Source: JBGAJN01 sp044224905
GTDB lineage: Bacteria; Verrucomicrobiota; Verrucomicrobiia; Limisphaerales; JBGAJN01
NCBI GenBank assembly: GCA_044224905.1
Contig: JBGAJN010000002.1
Span: 1,798,001-1,862,000 of the forward strand
Length of the DNA: 64,000 bases
Reading direction: 5' to 3'
In this document: positions 15,859 through 25,473 of the stretch, piece by piece
Position numbering within the stretch: the first letter of the stretch is position 1
How the letters are laid out: each line of letters starts with the position of its first letter
Notes under the pieces: generated by a model
Seen by the model: the letters and a program-made list of their open reading frames with translations, nothing else
What the model was told of the DNA's origin: nothing
The model's database searches: none
Made by a program: the position numbers and the translations under genes

Positions 15859-16758
15859 ATGAGCCGCATCTTCTGCTTCGGCGAAATCTTGTGGGATCGT
15901 CTTCCGCACGGAGACTTCATTGGCGGCGCGCCCTTCAACGTCGCGTATCACTTGCACCAACTTGGCGCCGAGGCGTTGATGATCTCGGCGATCGGTCGCG
16001 ATGATTTCGGTTGCGAAACGTTGAAGCGCATCGCGGGGCGAAATCTTTCGCGCGAGTTCGTGGCGGAAATTGATGCGCTGCCGACGGGCACTGTGGATGT
16101 AAAGCTGGATTCGCGGGGGAATGCCTCTTATGTGTTTGCCGATCCGGCAGCGTGGGATCGCATTCCCGTCACCGCGGCTTTGCTCACCAAAGCGTCTGGT
16201 AGCGCGGCAATTGTCTTCGGTTCCCTCGCGCTGCGTCACGAGGAGAATTGTGCTTCGCTCGAAAGACTCCTCGCGATTTCTGGTCCCGTGAAAGTTTTCG
16301 ACGTGAATCTCCGCGCGCCCTATGGCGATCTCGCGCTGGTGGCGAAGTTGGCTCAGAAAGCGGACGTGCTGAAGCTGAACGACTCTGAGCTGGCGAAGTT
16401 GACCGGTGCGGACGTTGCGCTGCTCGGTGATGCCGATCGGGTAACCGATTCATTGCGAAAAATGTCTGCGACAACCGGCTGTTCCAGCATTTGTGTCACT
16501 CGCGGGGAACGGGGGGCGATGTGGTTGCATTGCGGGAAAATCTTTTCCGCGCCGGCTCCCAAGGTAACGGTCCGCGACACGATCGGCGCCGGTGACGCCT
16601 TCACGGCGATGCTCACCACGGGCGTCGTGGATGGCGAGGCGTCGCGCGATCCCGAGAAGTTGCTGCGGCGCTGCTGTGCGCTGGGTGCATTCGTGGCGAG
16701 TCAGGATGGGGCGCAGCCGGATTACGACGCGCGCAAGGTTCTCGCGTCGGTCGTTTAA
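15859..16758 (+). CDS. PfkB-family carbohydrate kinase (fructokinase-like)
   Basis: ATP-dependent sugar kinase of 299 residues. It opens with IFCFGEILWDRLPHG and GGAPFNVAYHLHQLG, the sugar-binding region of fructokinase-like members, and ends with the catalytic DTIGAGDAFTAML anion-hole motif. ITNxG-like nucleotide-binding segment is ICVTRGERGAMW. Substrate is probably fructose or another ketose but cannot be settled from sequence. It is co-directional with DAHP synthase; the following pyruvate carboxylase probably has its own promoter. Confidence 0.9.
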   Translation: MSRIFCFGEILWDRLPHGDFIGGAPFNVAYHLHQLGAEALMISAIGRDDFGCETLKRIAGRNLSREFVAEIDALPTGTVDVKLDSRGNASYVFADPAAWDRIPVTAALLTKASGSAAIVFGSLALRHEENCASLERLLAISGPVKVFDVNLRAPYGDLALVAKLAQKADVLKLNDSELAKLTGADVALLGDADRVTDSLRKMSATTGCSSICVTRGERGAMWLHCGKIFSAPAPKVTVRDTIGAGDAFTAMLTTGVVDGEASRDPEKLLRRCCALGAFVASQDGAQPDYDARKVLASVV

Positions 16759-16834
16759 GAGCAGATTTCTCCGCCGTGTGGATTGACCAAAATTCGGGCG
16801 TTCCCATCAGGCTAAAAATCCCATCACCAATTCT

Positions 16835-16863
16835 TTGCGTTCGGCGCGGCGAACGACTATAAA
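16835..16863 (+). promoter_or_regulatory. Possible sigma-70-type promoter of pyc
   Basis: TTGCGT (16835-16840), 17-bp spacer and TATAAA (16858-16863). The ATG of pyc is only 12 bp past the -10 box and no Shine-Dalgarno sequence precedes it, so transcripts from here would be almost leaderless. Based on consensus match only. Confidence 0.35.
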
Positions 16864-16874
16864 AACGCCCCTGT

Positions 16875-19800
16875 ATGAGTTTGCCGCCTAGTTCTGAATC
16901 CACGCACGCCCCGGCCGCCAAAGGGCAGGGTCGCCCATTCAAAAAATTGCTCGCCGCAAATCGCAGCGAAATCGCCATCCGCATTTTTCGCGCGGGCACT
17001 GAATTGGGCATGCGAACTGTCGCCGTGTATGCGCAGGAGGACCGCTTCTGCATGCATCGTTTTAAGGCGGACGAGGCGTATTTGATCGGCCAGGGCAAGG
17101 GGCCCGTCGCCGCGTATCTCGATATCGAAGGAATCGTCGCCGTCGCGAAGGCGAAGGGCGTGGACGCGATTCATCCGGGCTACGGATTTCTTTCCGAGAA
17201 CGCCGAGTTCGCCCGCGCGTGCGCCCGCGCCGGCATCACGTTCGTTGGTCCGCGTCCTGAGTTGCTCGATATGATGGGCGATAAGACGGCCGCCCGTGCG
17301 CTTGCGCAACGGATTAATGTTCCCACGCTACCGGGTACGGAAGAGCCGATCACCGATCGTGACGAGGCGATGAAGACGGCGAAGCACATTGGCTTTCCGC
17401 TCATCATCAAGGCGGCGTTTGGTGGTGGCGGCCGCGGCATGCGCGTCGTTCACAAAGCCGGCGATCTCGCGAACCTGCTCGACGAAGCGCAGGGCGAAGC
17501 GGAGCGCGCTTTTGGAAATCCCGCTGTCTTCCTCGAAAAATATATTCCTCGTGCGAAGCACATCGAAGTGCAGATCCTCGGTGACCAGCACGGCAACGTG
17601 ATTCATCTCCACGAGCGCGATTGCTCCGTGCAACGCCGCCACCAGAAGGTGGTTGAAGTCGCGCCGAGCTTTGGATTGCCCGAACACGTCATCAAAGAAC
17701 TCTGCGACGCCGCCGCGCGCATGGCCCGTGAGATTCGTTACGACAACGCGGGCACGATCGAATTCCTCTACGACCTCGATAAGCACGAATGGTTCTTCAT
17801 CGAGATGAACCCGCGCATTCAAGTCGAGCACACGGTCACCGAGGTCATCACCGGCCTCGACCTCGTGCGCGCTCAGGTGCTCATCGCGCAAGGCCACGCG
17901 TTGCACAGCCGCGAAGTCGGCATGCCCGTGCAGAATCAAATTCCGCGGAATGGATACGCGATTCAATGCCGCGTCACTACCGAAGATCCGGAAAACAAAT
18001 TCATGCCGGACTACGGCAAGATTCTCGCGTATCGCTCGCCCGGCGGTTTCGGCATTCGTCTCGACGGCGGCATGGGTTACGGCGGCGCGGTCATCACGCC
18101 GTTTTACGATTCGATGCTCGTGAAGGTTGTTGCGAGCGCGCAGACGTACGAAATCGCGATGCACCGCATGACGCGGGCGTTGTCGGAGTTCCGCATCCGC
18201 GGCGTGAAGACGAACATTCCGTTTCTGGAAAACGTCATTCGCCATCCGCAGTTTGAAGCGGGCCAGGCGACGACCACGCTCATCGATACGACGCCAGAAT
18301 TGTTCACGTTCAAAGGCCGTCGCGATCGCGCCACGAAACTGCTCAATTTCGTCGGCAACGTGATCGTGAACGGAAACCCGCACGCCAAGGGTTACAAGCC
18401 GGAGAAGCCGATCGCGGTGGCGACGCCGGTCAGCTACGATCCGAAACTCGTTCCCGCCCCCGGCACCCGCGACCTGTTGCTGAAGCTCGGACCGAAAAAA
18501 TTCGCCGAGTGGACGCGCAAACAGAAGCGTCTGCTCATCACCGACACGACGTTTCGTGATGCGCACCAATCGCTTATGGCCACGCGCGTGCGCACCTACG
18601 ACATGCTCGCCGTCGCTGATGCGGTGGCTCGTCGTGCGCCTGGATTGTTTTCGCTCGAGATGTGGGGCGGCGCGACGTTTGACACCGCGATGCGTTTCCT
18701 CAACGAAGATCCGTGGGAACGCTTGCGGCAGTTGCGCGCGCGCATTCCGAATATTTGTTTCCAAATGCTCTTCCGCGGCAGCAACGCCGTGGGCTATTCG
18801 AACTATCCAGAAAATGTCGTTGCTGGCTTCGTGAAGCACGCCGCCGCCAGTGGCATGGATATCTTCCGTATTTTCGATTCGCTGAACTACACGCCGAACC
18901 TGCGCGTGGCGATGGACGCCGTGCAAGAGACACACGCGATTTGCGAGGCGGCGGTTTGCTACACCGGCGACATCCTCGATCCCAAGCGCGACAAATATTC
19001 GCTCAAGTATTACGTGAAGCTCGGCAAGGAACTGGAGAAAATGGGCGCGCACATTCTGGCCATCAAAGACATGGCCGGCCTCTGCCGTCCGCTCGCTGCG
19101 AAGAAACTCATCAAGGCGCTCCGCGACGAGGTGGGAATTCCGATTCACTTCCACACGCACGACACCGCGGGCACCCAGTCCGCGACGATCATTAACGCCA
19201 GCGAAGCCGGCGTCGACATCGTGGACCTCGCGCTCGCGAGCATGAGCGGCAGCACGAGCCAGCCGAACTTGAACTCGGTCGTGGCTGGATTGCAGAACAC
19301 ACCGCGTGACACGGGACTTGACCTCGACTCGCTCAACGAATTTTCCGACTACTGGGAAAAAGTTCGCGAATATTATCATCCGTTCGACACCGCACCGAAG
19401 ACCGGCAGCGCGGAAGTTTACCTGCACGAAATGCCCGGTGGTCAATACACCAACCTCAAGGAACAGGCCGCCAGCATGGGCGTTTCGCATCGCTGGCCGG
19501 AGATAGCCCGCACGTATGCCGAGGTGAATCAACTCTTCGGCGACATCGTGAAAGTCACGCCGAGCAGCAAGGTCGTCGGCGACATGGCGCTGTTCCTTTT
19601 CTCGCGCGGCATTAAGCCGGCTGACGTGGTGAATCTCGAACCCGGCGCCCAAGGTTTCCCTGAGAGCGTCGTGGACATGATGAGCGGTGGGCTCGGTTGG
19701 CCGGCGGGCGGTTGGCCGGACGCCGTGCAACGCGTGGTGCTCGGCGAGAAGCGCGCGACCGAAGCGCGGAAGAACTTCGAGAAAGGTGTCGTGCCGGGTG

Positions 19801-20402
19801 CGGTCGCCACGCCAGCGAACTTGGAGAAAATCCGGAAGGAACTTTCCGACAAGCTGAAGCGCGATGCGACCGACGACGATGTCTATTCGCACTTGATGTA
19901 TCCGCAAGTGTTCGCTGATTTCGCGAAGCACTCGCGCGAGTTCAGCGACGTGAGCGTGTTGCCGACGCCGGCCTTTTTCTACGGACTCCGCCGCGGCGAA
20001 GAAATCAACGTCGCCATCGAAGAAGGCAAGTCACTCATCATTCGTCTCGTGAACGTCAGCGAACCGGACAAGGACGGACGCCGCACGGTGACGTATGAAT
20101 TGAACGGCATGACGCGCGAGGCGTTCATCACGGACAAGAAAGTGGCGCCACAGGCGAAGACGCGACCGAAGGCGGACATCGCCGATCCGTTGCAGGTGGG
20201 CGCGCCGATTCCTGGCTTGATCGCCAGCATCGCCGTGAGCGTTGGACACAAAGTCGCCAAGGGCGATCGCTTGCTGATGATGGAAGCGATGAAGATGCAA
20301 ACAACGGTCTATGCGCCGGTGGACGGTGTGGTGGCCGAATTGCACGCCGCAGTGGGCGACACGGTGGAAAGCAAAGACATGCTCGTGAGATTACGCGCGT
20401 AA
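16875..20402 (+). CDS. pyc: Pyruvate carboxylase (single-chain)
   Basis: Biotin-dependent conversion of pyruvate, bicarbonate and ATP to oxaloacetate, replenishing the TCA cycle. At 1175 residues it is the full one-chain form. Biotin carboxylase: about 22-480, with KLLAANRSEIAIRIFRAG, ATP-grasp loop KAAFGGGGRGMRVV and EMNPRIQVEHTVTE. Carboxyltransferase: about 550-830, beginning LLITDTTFRDAHQSLMATRV. PYC tetramerisation region follows, and the biotinyl domain at the end carries the acceptor lysine in MMEAMKMQT near residue 1139. The first 20 residues are a non-conserved Ser/Pro-rich leader. The ligand-charging enzyme BirA is encoded about 4 kb downstream. Confidence 0.97.
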   Translation: MSLPPSSESTHAPAAKGQGRPFKKLLAANRSEIAIRIFRAGTELGMRTVAVYAQEDRFCMHRFKADEAYLIGQGKGPVAAYLDIEGIVAVAKAKGVDAIHPGYGFLSENAEFARACARAGITFVGPRPELLDMMGDKTAARALAQRINVPTLPGTEEPITDRDEAMKTAKHIGFPLIIKAAFGGGGRGMRVVHKAGDLANLLDEAQGEAERAFGNPAVFLEKYIPRAKHIEVQILGDQHGNVIHLHERDCSVQRRHQKVVEVAPSFGLPEHVIKELCDAAARMAREIRYDNAGTIEFLYDLDKHEWFFIEMNPRIQVEHTVTEVITGLDLVRAQVLIAQGHALHSREVGMPVQNQIPRNGYAIQCRVTTEDPENKFMPDYGKILAYRSPGGFGIRLDGGMGYGGAVITPFYDSMLVKVVASAQTYEIAMHRMTRALSEFRIRGVKTNIPFLENVIRHPQFEAGQATTTLIDTTPELFTFKGRRDRATKLLNFVGNVIVNGNPHAKGYKPEKPIAVATPVSYDPKLVPAPGTRDLLLKLGPKKFAEWTRKQKRLLITDTTFRDAHQSLMATRVRTYDMLAVADAVARRAPGLFSLEMWGGATFDTAMRFLNEDPWERLRQLRARIPNICFQMLFRGSNAVGYSNYPENVVAGFVKHAAASGMDIFRIFDSLNYTPNLRVAMDAVQETHAICEAAVCYTGDILDPKRDKYSLKYYVKLGKELEKMGAHILAIKDMAGLCRPLAAKKLIKALRDEVGIPIHFHTHDTAGTQSATIINASEAGVDIVDLALASMSGSTSQPNLNSVVAGLQNTPRDTGLDLDSLNEFSDYWEKVREYYHPFDTAPKTGSAEVYLHEMPGGQYTNLKEQAASMGVSHRWPEIARTYAEVNQLFGDIVKVTPSSKVVGDMALFLFSRGIKPADVVNLEPGAQGFPESVVDMMSGGLGWPAGGWPDAVQRVVLGEKRATEARKNFEKGVVPGAVATPANLEKIRKELSDKLKRDATDDDVYSHLMYPQVFADFAKHSREFSDVSVLPTPAFFYGLRRGEEINVAIEEGKSLIIRLVNVSEPDKDGRRTVTYELNGMTREAFITDKKVAPQAKTRPKADIADPLQVGAPIPGLIASIAVSVGHKVAKGDRLLMMEAMKMQTTVYAPVDGVVAELHAAVGDTVESKDMLVRLRA

Positions 20403-20468
20403 GCGGCGCGGAGTGATCGTGCGGTCGCCGGGTTTGCTTTCGTCGTCTTGTCGGAATTTGTTTTCAAC

Positions 20469-22172
20469 ATGACTGTTCTGCCGATTGCCGCGCGCGAATT
20501 GCGGGTGACTGCCCGCCGACGGAGCACGCACATGACCCGTTGCTTGGCGGCGGCGTTGGCGATTGGCGTTTCGGCGTGGATGCTGATGACGGAGAATCTC
20601 ACCGGAAACCGGCGTCTCGAAGTCGGGCGGGAGGTGTTTGAAGCGCTGGCATGGTGCGGTTTCGTTTTCACGCTGCTCATCGGCGTGCGCGCCACCGCGG
20701 ATTGCATCAGCGAGGAGAAGCGGGAAGGGACGTTGGGCTTGCTATTTTTGACTGATCTCAAGGGCTACGATGTCGTGTTGGGCAAGTTGTTCTCCACGTC
20801 CCTGACGGCATTCTACAGCCTGCTCGCGATGATTCCGATCATGGCGATTCCCGTGACGATGGGGGGAGTGTCTGGAGAACTCTTGTGGCGCACGGCGTTG
20901 GTCTTGATGAATACCATGTTCTTCTCGCTGACGATCGGCCTGTGCGTGTCGTCTATCGGGCGGCACGAACGCAAGGCGATGGTCTCGACCTTTCTGATCA
21001 TCCTGCTGTTTGTGCTCGGATTTCCAGCGCTCGGCGCCTGGATGGAAGATGCCCTTCCGGGAATCACGCCCAGCGACATGCCGAAGTTCTTCACGCTGGC
21101 AAGCCCGGGATACGCGATGGTTCATCGTGAATCCAAGGGCAATGAATTCTGGATATATAGCTGCTCGATTCACCTCGTTGCGTGGATCTTCCTGGTGGTT
21201 GCTTGCTGGCGGCTGCCGCATGGGTGGCAGGACAAGCCGAGCGCGGCCGGCCGACGGCCGATCGTGGACTATCTCGACGCGTTGATGCGGGGCAATCGCG
21301 AGCAGCGGGCTGCGGTTCGGCGGCGGATGTTGGATATCAATCCCGTGTTTTGGCTCACCGCGCGGGATCGCCGCGATTTGATTTACGTGTGGGTGTTCTT
21401 GTTGGCCGGGGCGATCATCTGGGGAGTGGGATTGTTGCGCAACCCTCGCAGTTGGTTCGAAGAAGCCGCTTATTTCTTCACCGCGATCATTGCGCACACG
21501 GTGATCAAAATGTGGATGGCGACACAAGCGTGCCGCCGCTTCGGGGAGGATCGTCGCTCGGGCGCGTTGGAACTCATGCTGTCAACGCCGCTCTCAGTGA
21601 AGGAAATTCTGCGTGGTCAGATGCTGGCGTTGAAGCGTCAGTTTCAGCGCCCCTTGTTGCTAATTCTGCTGATCGATGTCTTGTTTGTCGTCGGCTGCAT
21701 CCACCACGATATCACGGCGAACCGATGGCGGAACCCAAACGATATCAACAGCTGGGCATCCGTGCTAACCTTCGCCGTCGGCATGATCATGCTGGTGGCC
21801 GATGCGTATACGATCGGATGGCTGGGCATGTGGGTCGGATTGACCACGCGTCGCGCGAACCGTGCGGCAATCTCCGTTATCGGGCGCGTGATGGCGTTGC
21901 CGTGGCTCGTGTTTGGAATGGCGATGCCGGTGCTGGGAACCATGATGTTTTTTCGTTCGGGTCGGTTTTCGCTGATATTTATCTTGGGGCTTTGGTTTGC
22001 GATCGGTCTGGTGAATGACCTCCTTTGGTATCAGCTCGCAAAATCGAGTCTCGTGATCCGCTTCCGCGACATCGCCACCCAACGATTCGAAGTCGAGAAA
22101 ATGGGTTGGTTCGGGCGGCTATTCGCTGGCAAGGCGACCAACGCTCCTCCCGTCCTTGCGCGGGATCGCTGA
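20469..22172 (+). CDS. ABC-2-type transporter permease, orphan
   Basis: 567-residue polytopic inner-membrane protein with about a dozen hydrophobic segments in two halves separated by a hydrophilic stretch near residue 270. The N-terminal PIAARELRVTARRRSTHMTR and the RATADCISEEKREGTLGLLFLT block are typical of ABC-2 exporter permeases, and a second permease-like copy (CRRFGEDRRSGALELMLSTPLS) begins after residue 350, suggesting two fused permease units. No ATPase gene adjoins it, so its partner must be elsewhere. ATG 20469 is preferred to a TTG seven codons earlier. Substrate unknown. Confidence 0.78.
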   Translation: MTVLPIAARELRVTARRRSTHMTRCLAAALAIGVSAWMLMTENLTGNRRLEVGREVFEALAWCGFVFTLLIGVRATADCISEEKREGTLGLLFLTDLKGYDVVLGKLFSTSLTAFYSLLAMIPIMAIPVTMGGVSGELLWRTALVLMNTMFFSLTIGLCVSSIGRHERKAMVSTFLIILLFVLGFPALGAWMEDALPGITPSDMPKFFTLASPGYAMVHRESKGNEFWIYSCSIHLVAWIFLVVACWRLPHGWQDKPSAAGRRPIVDYLDALMRGNREQRAAVRRRMLDINPVFWLTARDRRDLIYVWVFLLAGAIIWGVGLLRNPRSWFEEAAYFFTAIIAHTVIKMWMATQACRRFGEDRRSGALELMLSTPLSVKEILRGQMLALKRQFQRPLLLILLIDVLFVVGCIHHDITANRWRNPNDINSWASVLTFAVGMIMLVADAYTIGWLGMWVGLTTRRANRAAISVIGRVMALPWLVFGMAMPVLGTMMFFRSGRFSLIFILGLWFAIGLVNDLLWYQLAKSSLVIRFRDIATQRFEVEKMGWFGRLFAGKATNAPPVLARDR

Positions 22173-22184
22173 GTGATCGGAAGT

Positions 22185-23531
22185 TTAATCCCACAAGCGG
22201 TCAAGCGCCCGCTGCAAGCTGTCGAACAACACGTCGATTTCCGACCGTTCGATGATCAAAGGTGGAGCCAGAGCGGCGATGTCGCGGATTCCGCGGACGA
22301 TGATCCCTTCTTCGCGCGCGAGCTTTGCCGCTTTCAAACCGAGGAATGAGTCTGGCTTCAGAGCCGACTTACCTTCGCGCGGGAGGAGTTCTAGAGCACC
22401 GATCAAGCCGCTGCCGCGGGCTTCGCCGACTGCCGGATGATCGCGCAAGGCGGTCAGCTTCTGTTGGAAATATGGTCCGATATCGTCTCGCACCCGCGGG
22501 ACGAGTCTCTTCTGCTCGATGACGTCGAGATTCGCGAGTGCGGCGGCTGCGGACGTGGGATGCCCGGAATAGGTGAAGCCATGTGCGAGATAACCGCCGC
22601 GCTGAATCACCTCGAATAGTTCATCGGTGACCATGGTGGCGCCCAACGGGAGGTAGCCGCTCGTGATCCCTTTGGCGAGTGTGATGATGTCGGGATCGAG
22701 ACGCCACAAGGCGCTCGCGAACCAATCTCCGAGCCGCCCGAAGCCAGTAATCACTTCGTCGGCCGCAAAAAGAATATCGTTCTCACGGCAGAGTTGCCGG
22801 AGCTCCGTCAGATAGCCAGGTGGCGGCACGATCACACCGCCCGCGCCCTGAATCGGCTCGGCGAACAACGCTGCGATCGTATCGGGTCCCTCGCGACGAA
22901 TTATGTTCGCCGTTTCTTCCACGCACCAATGTCCGAAATGCTCCGCATCCAGCACGGTTTCGGCGAGGTAGCGGTACGGCGCGGGCACGTGAATGAATCC
23001 CGGCAGCGGCAGATCAAATGGTGTGTAGCAACCGGGCAATCCCGTCATGCTGGTCGTGGCGAGCGTGACGCCATGATAGGAAAAGATCCGCGTGAGGATT
23101 TTCGTTTTCTTGGGCTGGCCCCGAAGCTTTTGATACTTGCGAATCAGTTTGAGCGCGGTTTCGTTCGCTTCCGAACCCGAATTGCTGAAGAAGGTGTGTT
23201 TCAATCGGCCCGGCGCGAGTTGCGCGAGTCGGGTTGCGAGCTTCACGGTTGGCTCCGTCGTGGAGTTGAAGAACGAAGGATAAAACGGGAGCTGGGATAG
23301 CTGAGCGGTTACGGCGTCAATGATTTCGCGGCAGTTGTAGCCAACGTTGACGCACCAGAGGCCGGCAAGGCCGTCGAGCAGTTCGCGTCCTGTTTCATCC
23401 CGAACATAAACGCCGTGCCCTGACTCGATCACGTGCGTACCCTCGCGGTACATGTCCGCATGATTGGTGAACGGGTGTATGAGAAAAGCCTGATCGGCCG
23501 CACGCAACCCCTGCAGGACGGAGGCATTCAT
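22185..23531 (-). CDS. Class III (omega) aminotransferase, PLP-dependent
   Basis: 448-residue PLP enzyme transferring an amino group from an omega-amine or omega-amino acid, usually to pyruvate. The Schiff-base lysine lies in ITLAKGITSGYLPLGA; upstream are the cofactor-phosphate region FFSNSGSEANETALKLIRKY and the FAADEVITGFGRLG aspartate motif. Overall look is that of beta-alanine/GABA/putrescine-pyruvate transaminases; the donor cannot be chosen from sequence. It converges on the permease gene (12-bp gap) and is divergent from nadC, with about 95 bp between starts. Confidence 0.92.
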   Translation of the reverse strand: MNASVLQGLRAADQAFLIHPFTNHADMYREGTHVIESGHGVYVRDETGRELLDGLAGLWCVNVGYNCREIIDAVTAQLSQLPFYPSFFNSTTEPTVKLATRLAQLAPGRLKHTFFSNSGSEANETALKLIRKYQKLRGQPKKTKILTRIFSYHGVTLATTSMTGLPGCYTPFDLPLPGFIHVPAPYRYLAETVLDAEHFGHWCVEETANIIRREGPDTIAALFAEPIQGAGGVIVPPPGYLTELRQLCRENDILFAADEVITGFGRLGDWFASALWRLDPDIITLAKGITSGYLPLGATMVTDELFEVIQRGGYLAHGFTYSGHPTSAAAALANLDVIEQKRLVPRVRDDIGPYFQQKLTALRDHPAVGEARGSGLIGALELLPREGKSALKPDSFLGLKAAKLAREEGIIVRGIRDIAALAPPLIIERSEIDVLFDSLQRALDRLWD

Positions 23532-23625
23532 GACTCAATTAACACCTGCTTGCCGGCTTTGACAAACCGCCGCCCGCGCGCCTTTTTTGCTTCATCCATG
23601 CTGCCGCATCCTCCATTCTCCGCGC

Positions 23626-24480
23626 ATGGCTGTCCTTGCTGAAGCTGAAATCCGCCGCGTCGTGGCGGTTGCGCTCGCCGAAGACATCGGTTCGGGCGAC
23701 GTGACCACGCAGGCGACTGTTCCCGAAGATGCTCAGGTGTCCGCGGCGATGGTGGCGCGGGAGAATCTTGTGCTCGCTGGCGTGGCGCTCGCCGAGGCGG
23801 CGTTTCGTGCGCTATCGGTGAAGGTGAAGATCGAGAAACTCGCCAAGGACGGCGCGCGGTTGCCCGCTGGCGCGAGCATCTTGCATGTGTCCGGTCCCGC
23901 ACGGGCGATCCTCACTGCGGAACGCGTGGCCTTGAACTTTGTGCAGCGGCTTTCCGGTGTGGCCACGTTGACGGCGCAATTTGTTCAAGCCATTGCCGGC
24001 ACTAAGGCGCAGATTCTCGACACGCGCAAGACCACGCCGGGCCTGCGTTTGCTGGAGAAATACGCGGTCACGTGCGGCGGCGGGCACAATCATCGTGCGG
24101 GTCTGCATGATCGCGTGCTGATCAAAGACAATCACCTCGCCGCCCTCCGTGATGAAAAGCCGAACGCCATCGCTGCGGCGGTGAAGCGCGCGCGGGAGAA
24201 ATATCCCAAGCTGCTCGTCGAGGTGGAAGCCGACACGCTTGATCAAGTGGACCAAGCGGTCGAAGCCGGCGCGGATATCATTCTGCTCGATAATATGAAT
24301 CTCGTGCAGCTTCGGCTGGCGGTCACGCGGATTGGCGGTCGCTCGAAATCCGAGGCGAGCGGCGGAGTGAACTTATCTACGGTTCATTCGATTGCACAGA
24401 CAGGCGTTGACTACATTTCCGTTGGCGCGCTCACGCATTCGGCGCGCGCGGTGGATATCGCGCTCGATTTTGAAAGCTGA
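23626..24480 (+). CDS. nadC: Nicotinate-nucleotide diphosphorylase (carboxylating)
   Basis: Converts quinolinate and PRPP to nicotinate mononucleotide in de novo NAD synthesis. 284 residues from ATG 23626, typical length. The family blocks ALAEDIGSGDVTTQ at the start, LDTRKTTPGLRLLEKYAV, CGGGHNHRAGLHDRVLIKDNH and ILLDNMN are all present, covering quinolinate- and PRPP-binding residues. nadA and nadB are not in the window. It heads a run of cofactor genes, nadC-birA-coaX, with a 12-bp gap to birA. Confidence 0.96.
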   Translation: MAVLAEAEIRRVVAVALAEDIGSGDVTTQATVPEDAQVSAAMVARENLVLAGVALAEAAFRALSVKVKIEKLAKDGARLPAGASILHVSGPARAILTAERVALNFVQRLSGVATLTAQFVQAIAGTKAQILDTRKTTPGLRLLEKYAVTCGGGHNHRAGLHDRVLIKDNHLAALRDEKPNAIAAAVKRAREKYPKLLVEVEADTLDQVDQAVEAGADIILLDNMNLVQLRLAVTRIGGRSKSEASGGVNLSTVHSIAQTGVDYISVGALTHSARAVDIALDFES

Positions 24481-24492
24481 GGTTTTTCCTTT

Positions 24493-25473
24493 GTGACCAT
24501 CGACGCTCAAATTCTCACCACGCTCCGTGGAGCGGGTGATGGCTCAGTTTCGGGCGCCGATCTCGCGCAGAGACTGGGCGTCAGCCGTGCGGCGATTTGG
24601 GCGCGCATCGAGGAATTGCGCACGCTCGGCTACGACATCGAAGCGAGCCCGCACCGTGGCTACCGGTTGCTTGGTGCGCCCGATCTCTTGCACGCCGACG
24701 ATCTTGTGGCCCGCCTCGGTCGCACGCGCGTCATTGGCCGCGACGTTCGAGTGTTTGAGGAAACGACCTCGACGAACGACGTTATTGAAAAGCTCGCGCA
24801 GGCCGGCGTTCAAGAAGGCGCGGTAGTGTTCGCTGAATCGCAAACGAAGGGCAGGGGGCGGCTCGGGCGTCGCTGGGTTTCGCCGCCGCACAAGGGCCTT
24901 TGGTTTTCCATTTTGTTGCGGCCGAAATTGCAACCGCAGGCCGTGACGCAACTGACCATTGCGACCGCGGCGGCCGTTGCGCGCGCCATTCATCGCGAAA
25001 CCGGAGTCGTGACGGCCATCAAATGGCCCAATGATATTTTGGTCGGCGGGAAAAAGTTGGTCGGCATTTTGACGGAGTTGAACGCCGAGCTCGACACGGT
25101 GAAATACGTGATCATCGGGATCGGCGTGGACGTGAATCTCGATGCGACTGAGTTGCCGCCCGAACTGCGCGCGATCGCGACGTCGTTGAAGATCGAGTCC
25201 GGTGCGGCGTGTGATCGTGCAGCGTTGGCGGCGGCGATTCTGCGTGAGTTGGACGAGGATTACGCGCGGCTCATCCGCGGTGAATTCAAAGCGGTGGCGG
25301 ATGAGTGGGTGGAACGCTGCACCACGATCGGCAGCAACGTGACGATTCACATTGGCGATCGCCGCGTTTCCGGTCGGGCCGAAGCGCTCGATGATGACGG
25401 CGCATTGTTGCTGCGAACGGAGCACGGTCGTTTGGAACGCATTATTGGCGGCGACGTTACTTTGGAGAAATGA
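24493..25473 (+). CDS. birA: Biotin-[acetyl-CoA-carboxylase] ligase / biotin repressor
   Basis: Attaches biotin to carboxyl-carrier lysines and, in bifunctional members, represses biotin genes. Residues 1-60 form a helix-turn-helix (GADLAQRLGVSRAAIWARIEEL), so this is the repressor-type long form (326 residues). The ligase core has the biotinyl-AMP loop GRGRLGRRW and KWPNDILVGGKKLVGIL; an SH3-like domain closes the protein. Start GTG at 24493. Its stop overlaps the coaX start (ATGA). The visible client is pyruvate carboxylase; bio genes that it might repress are outside the window. Confidence 0.95.
   Translation: MTIDAQILTTLRGAGDGSVSGADLAQRLGVSRAAIWARIEELRTLGYDIEASPHRGYRLLGAPDLLHADDLVARLGRTRVIGRDVRVFEETTSTNDVIEKLAQAGVQEGAVVFAESQTKGRGRLGRRWVSPPHKGLWFSILLRPKLQPQAVTQLTIATAAAVARAIHRETGVVTAIKWPNDILVGGKKLVGILTELNAELDTVKYVIIGIGVDVNLDATELPPELRAIATSLKIESGAACDRAALAAAILRELDEDYARLIRGEFKAVADEWVERCTTIGSNVTIHIGDRRVSGRAEALDDDGALLLRTEHGRLERIIGGDVTLEK

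Noticed and set aside
17328..19931. Long open frame of 867 codons on the minus strand
   Set aside because: It lies wholly opposite pyruvate carboxylase, whose own frame has full family similarity; GC-rich coding DNA commonly leaves such frames open.
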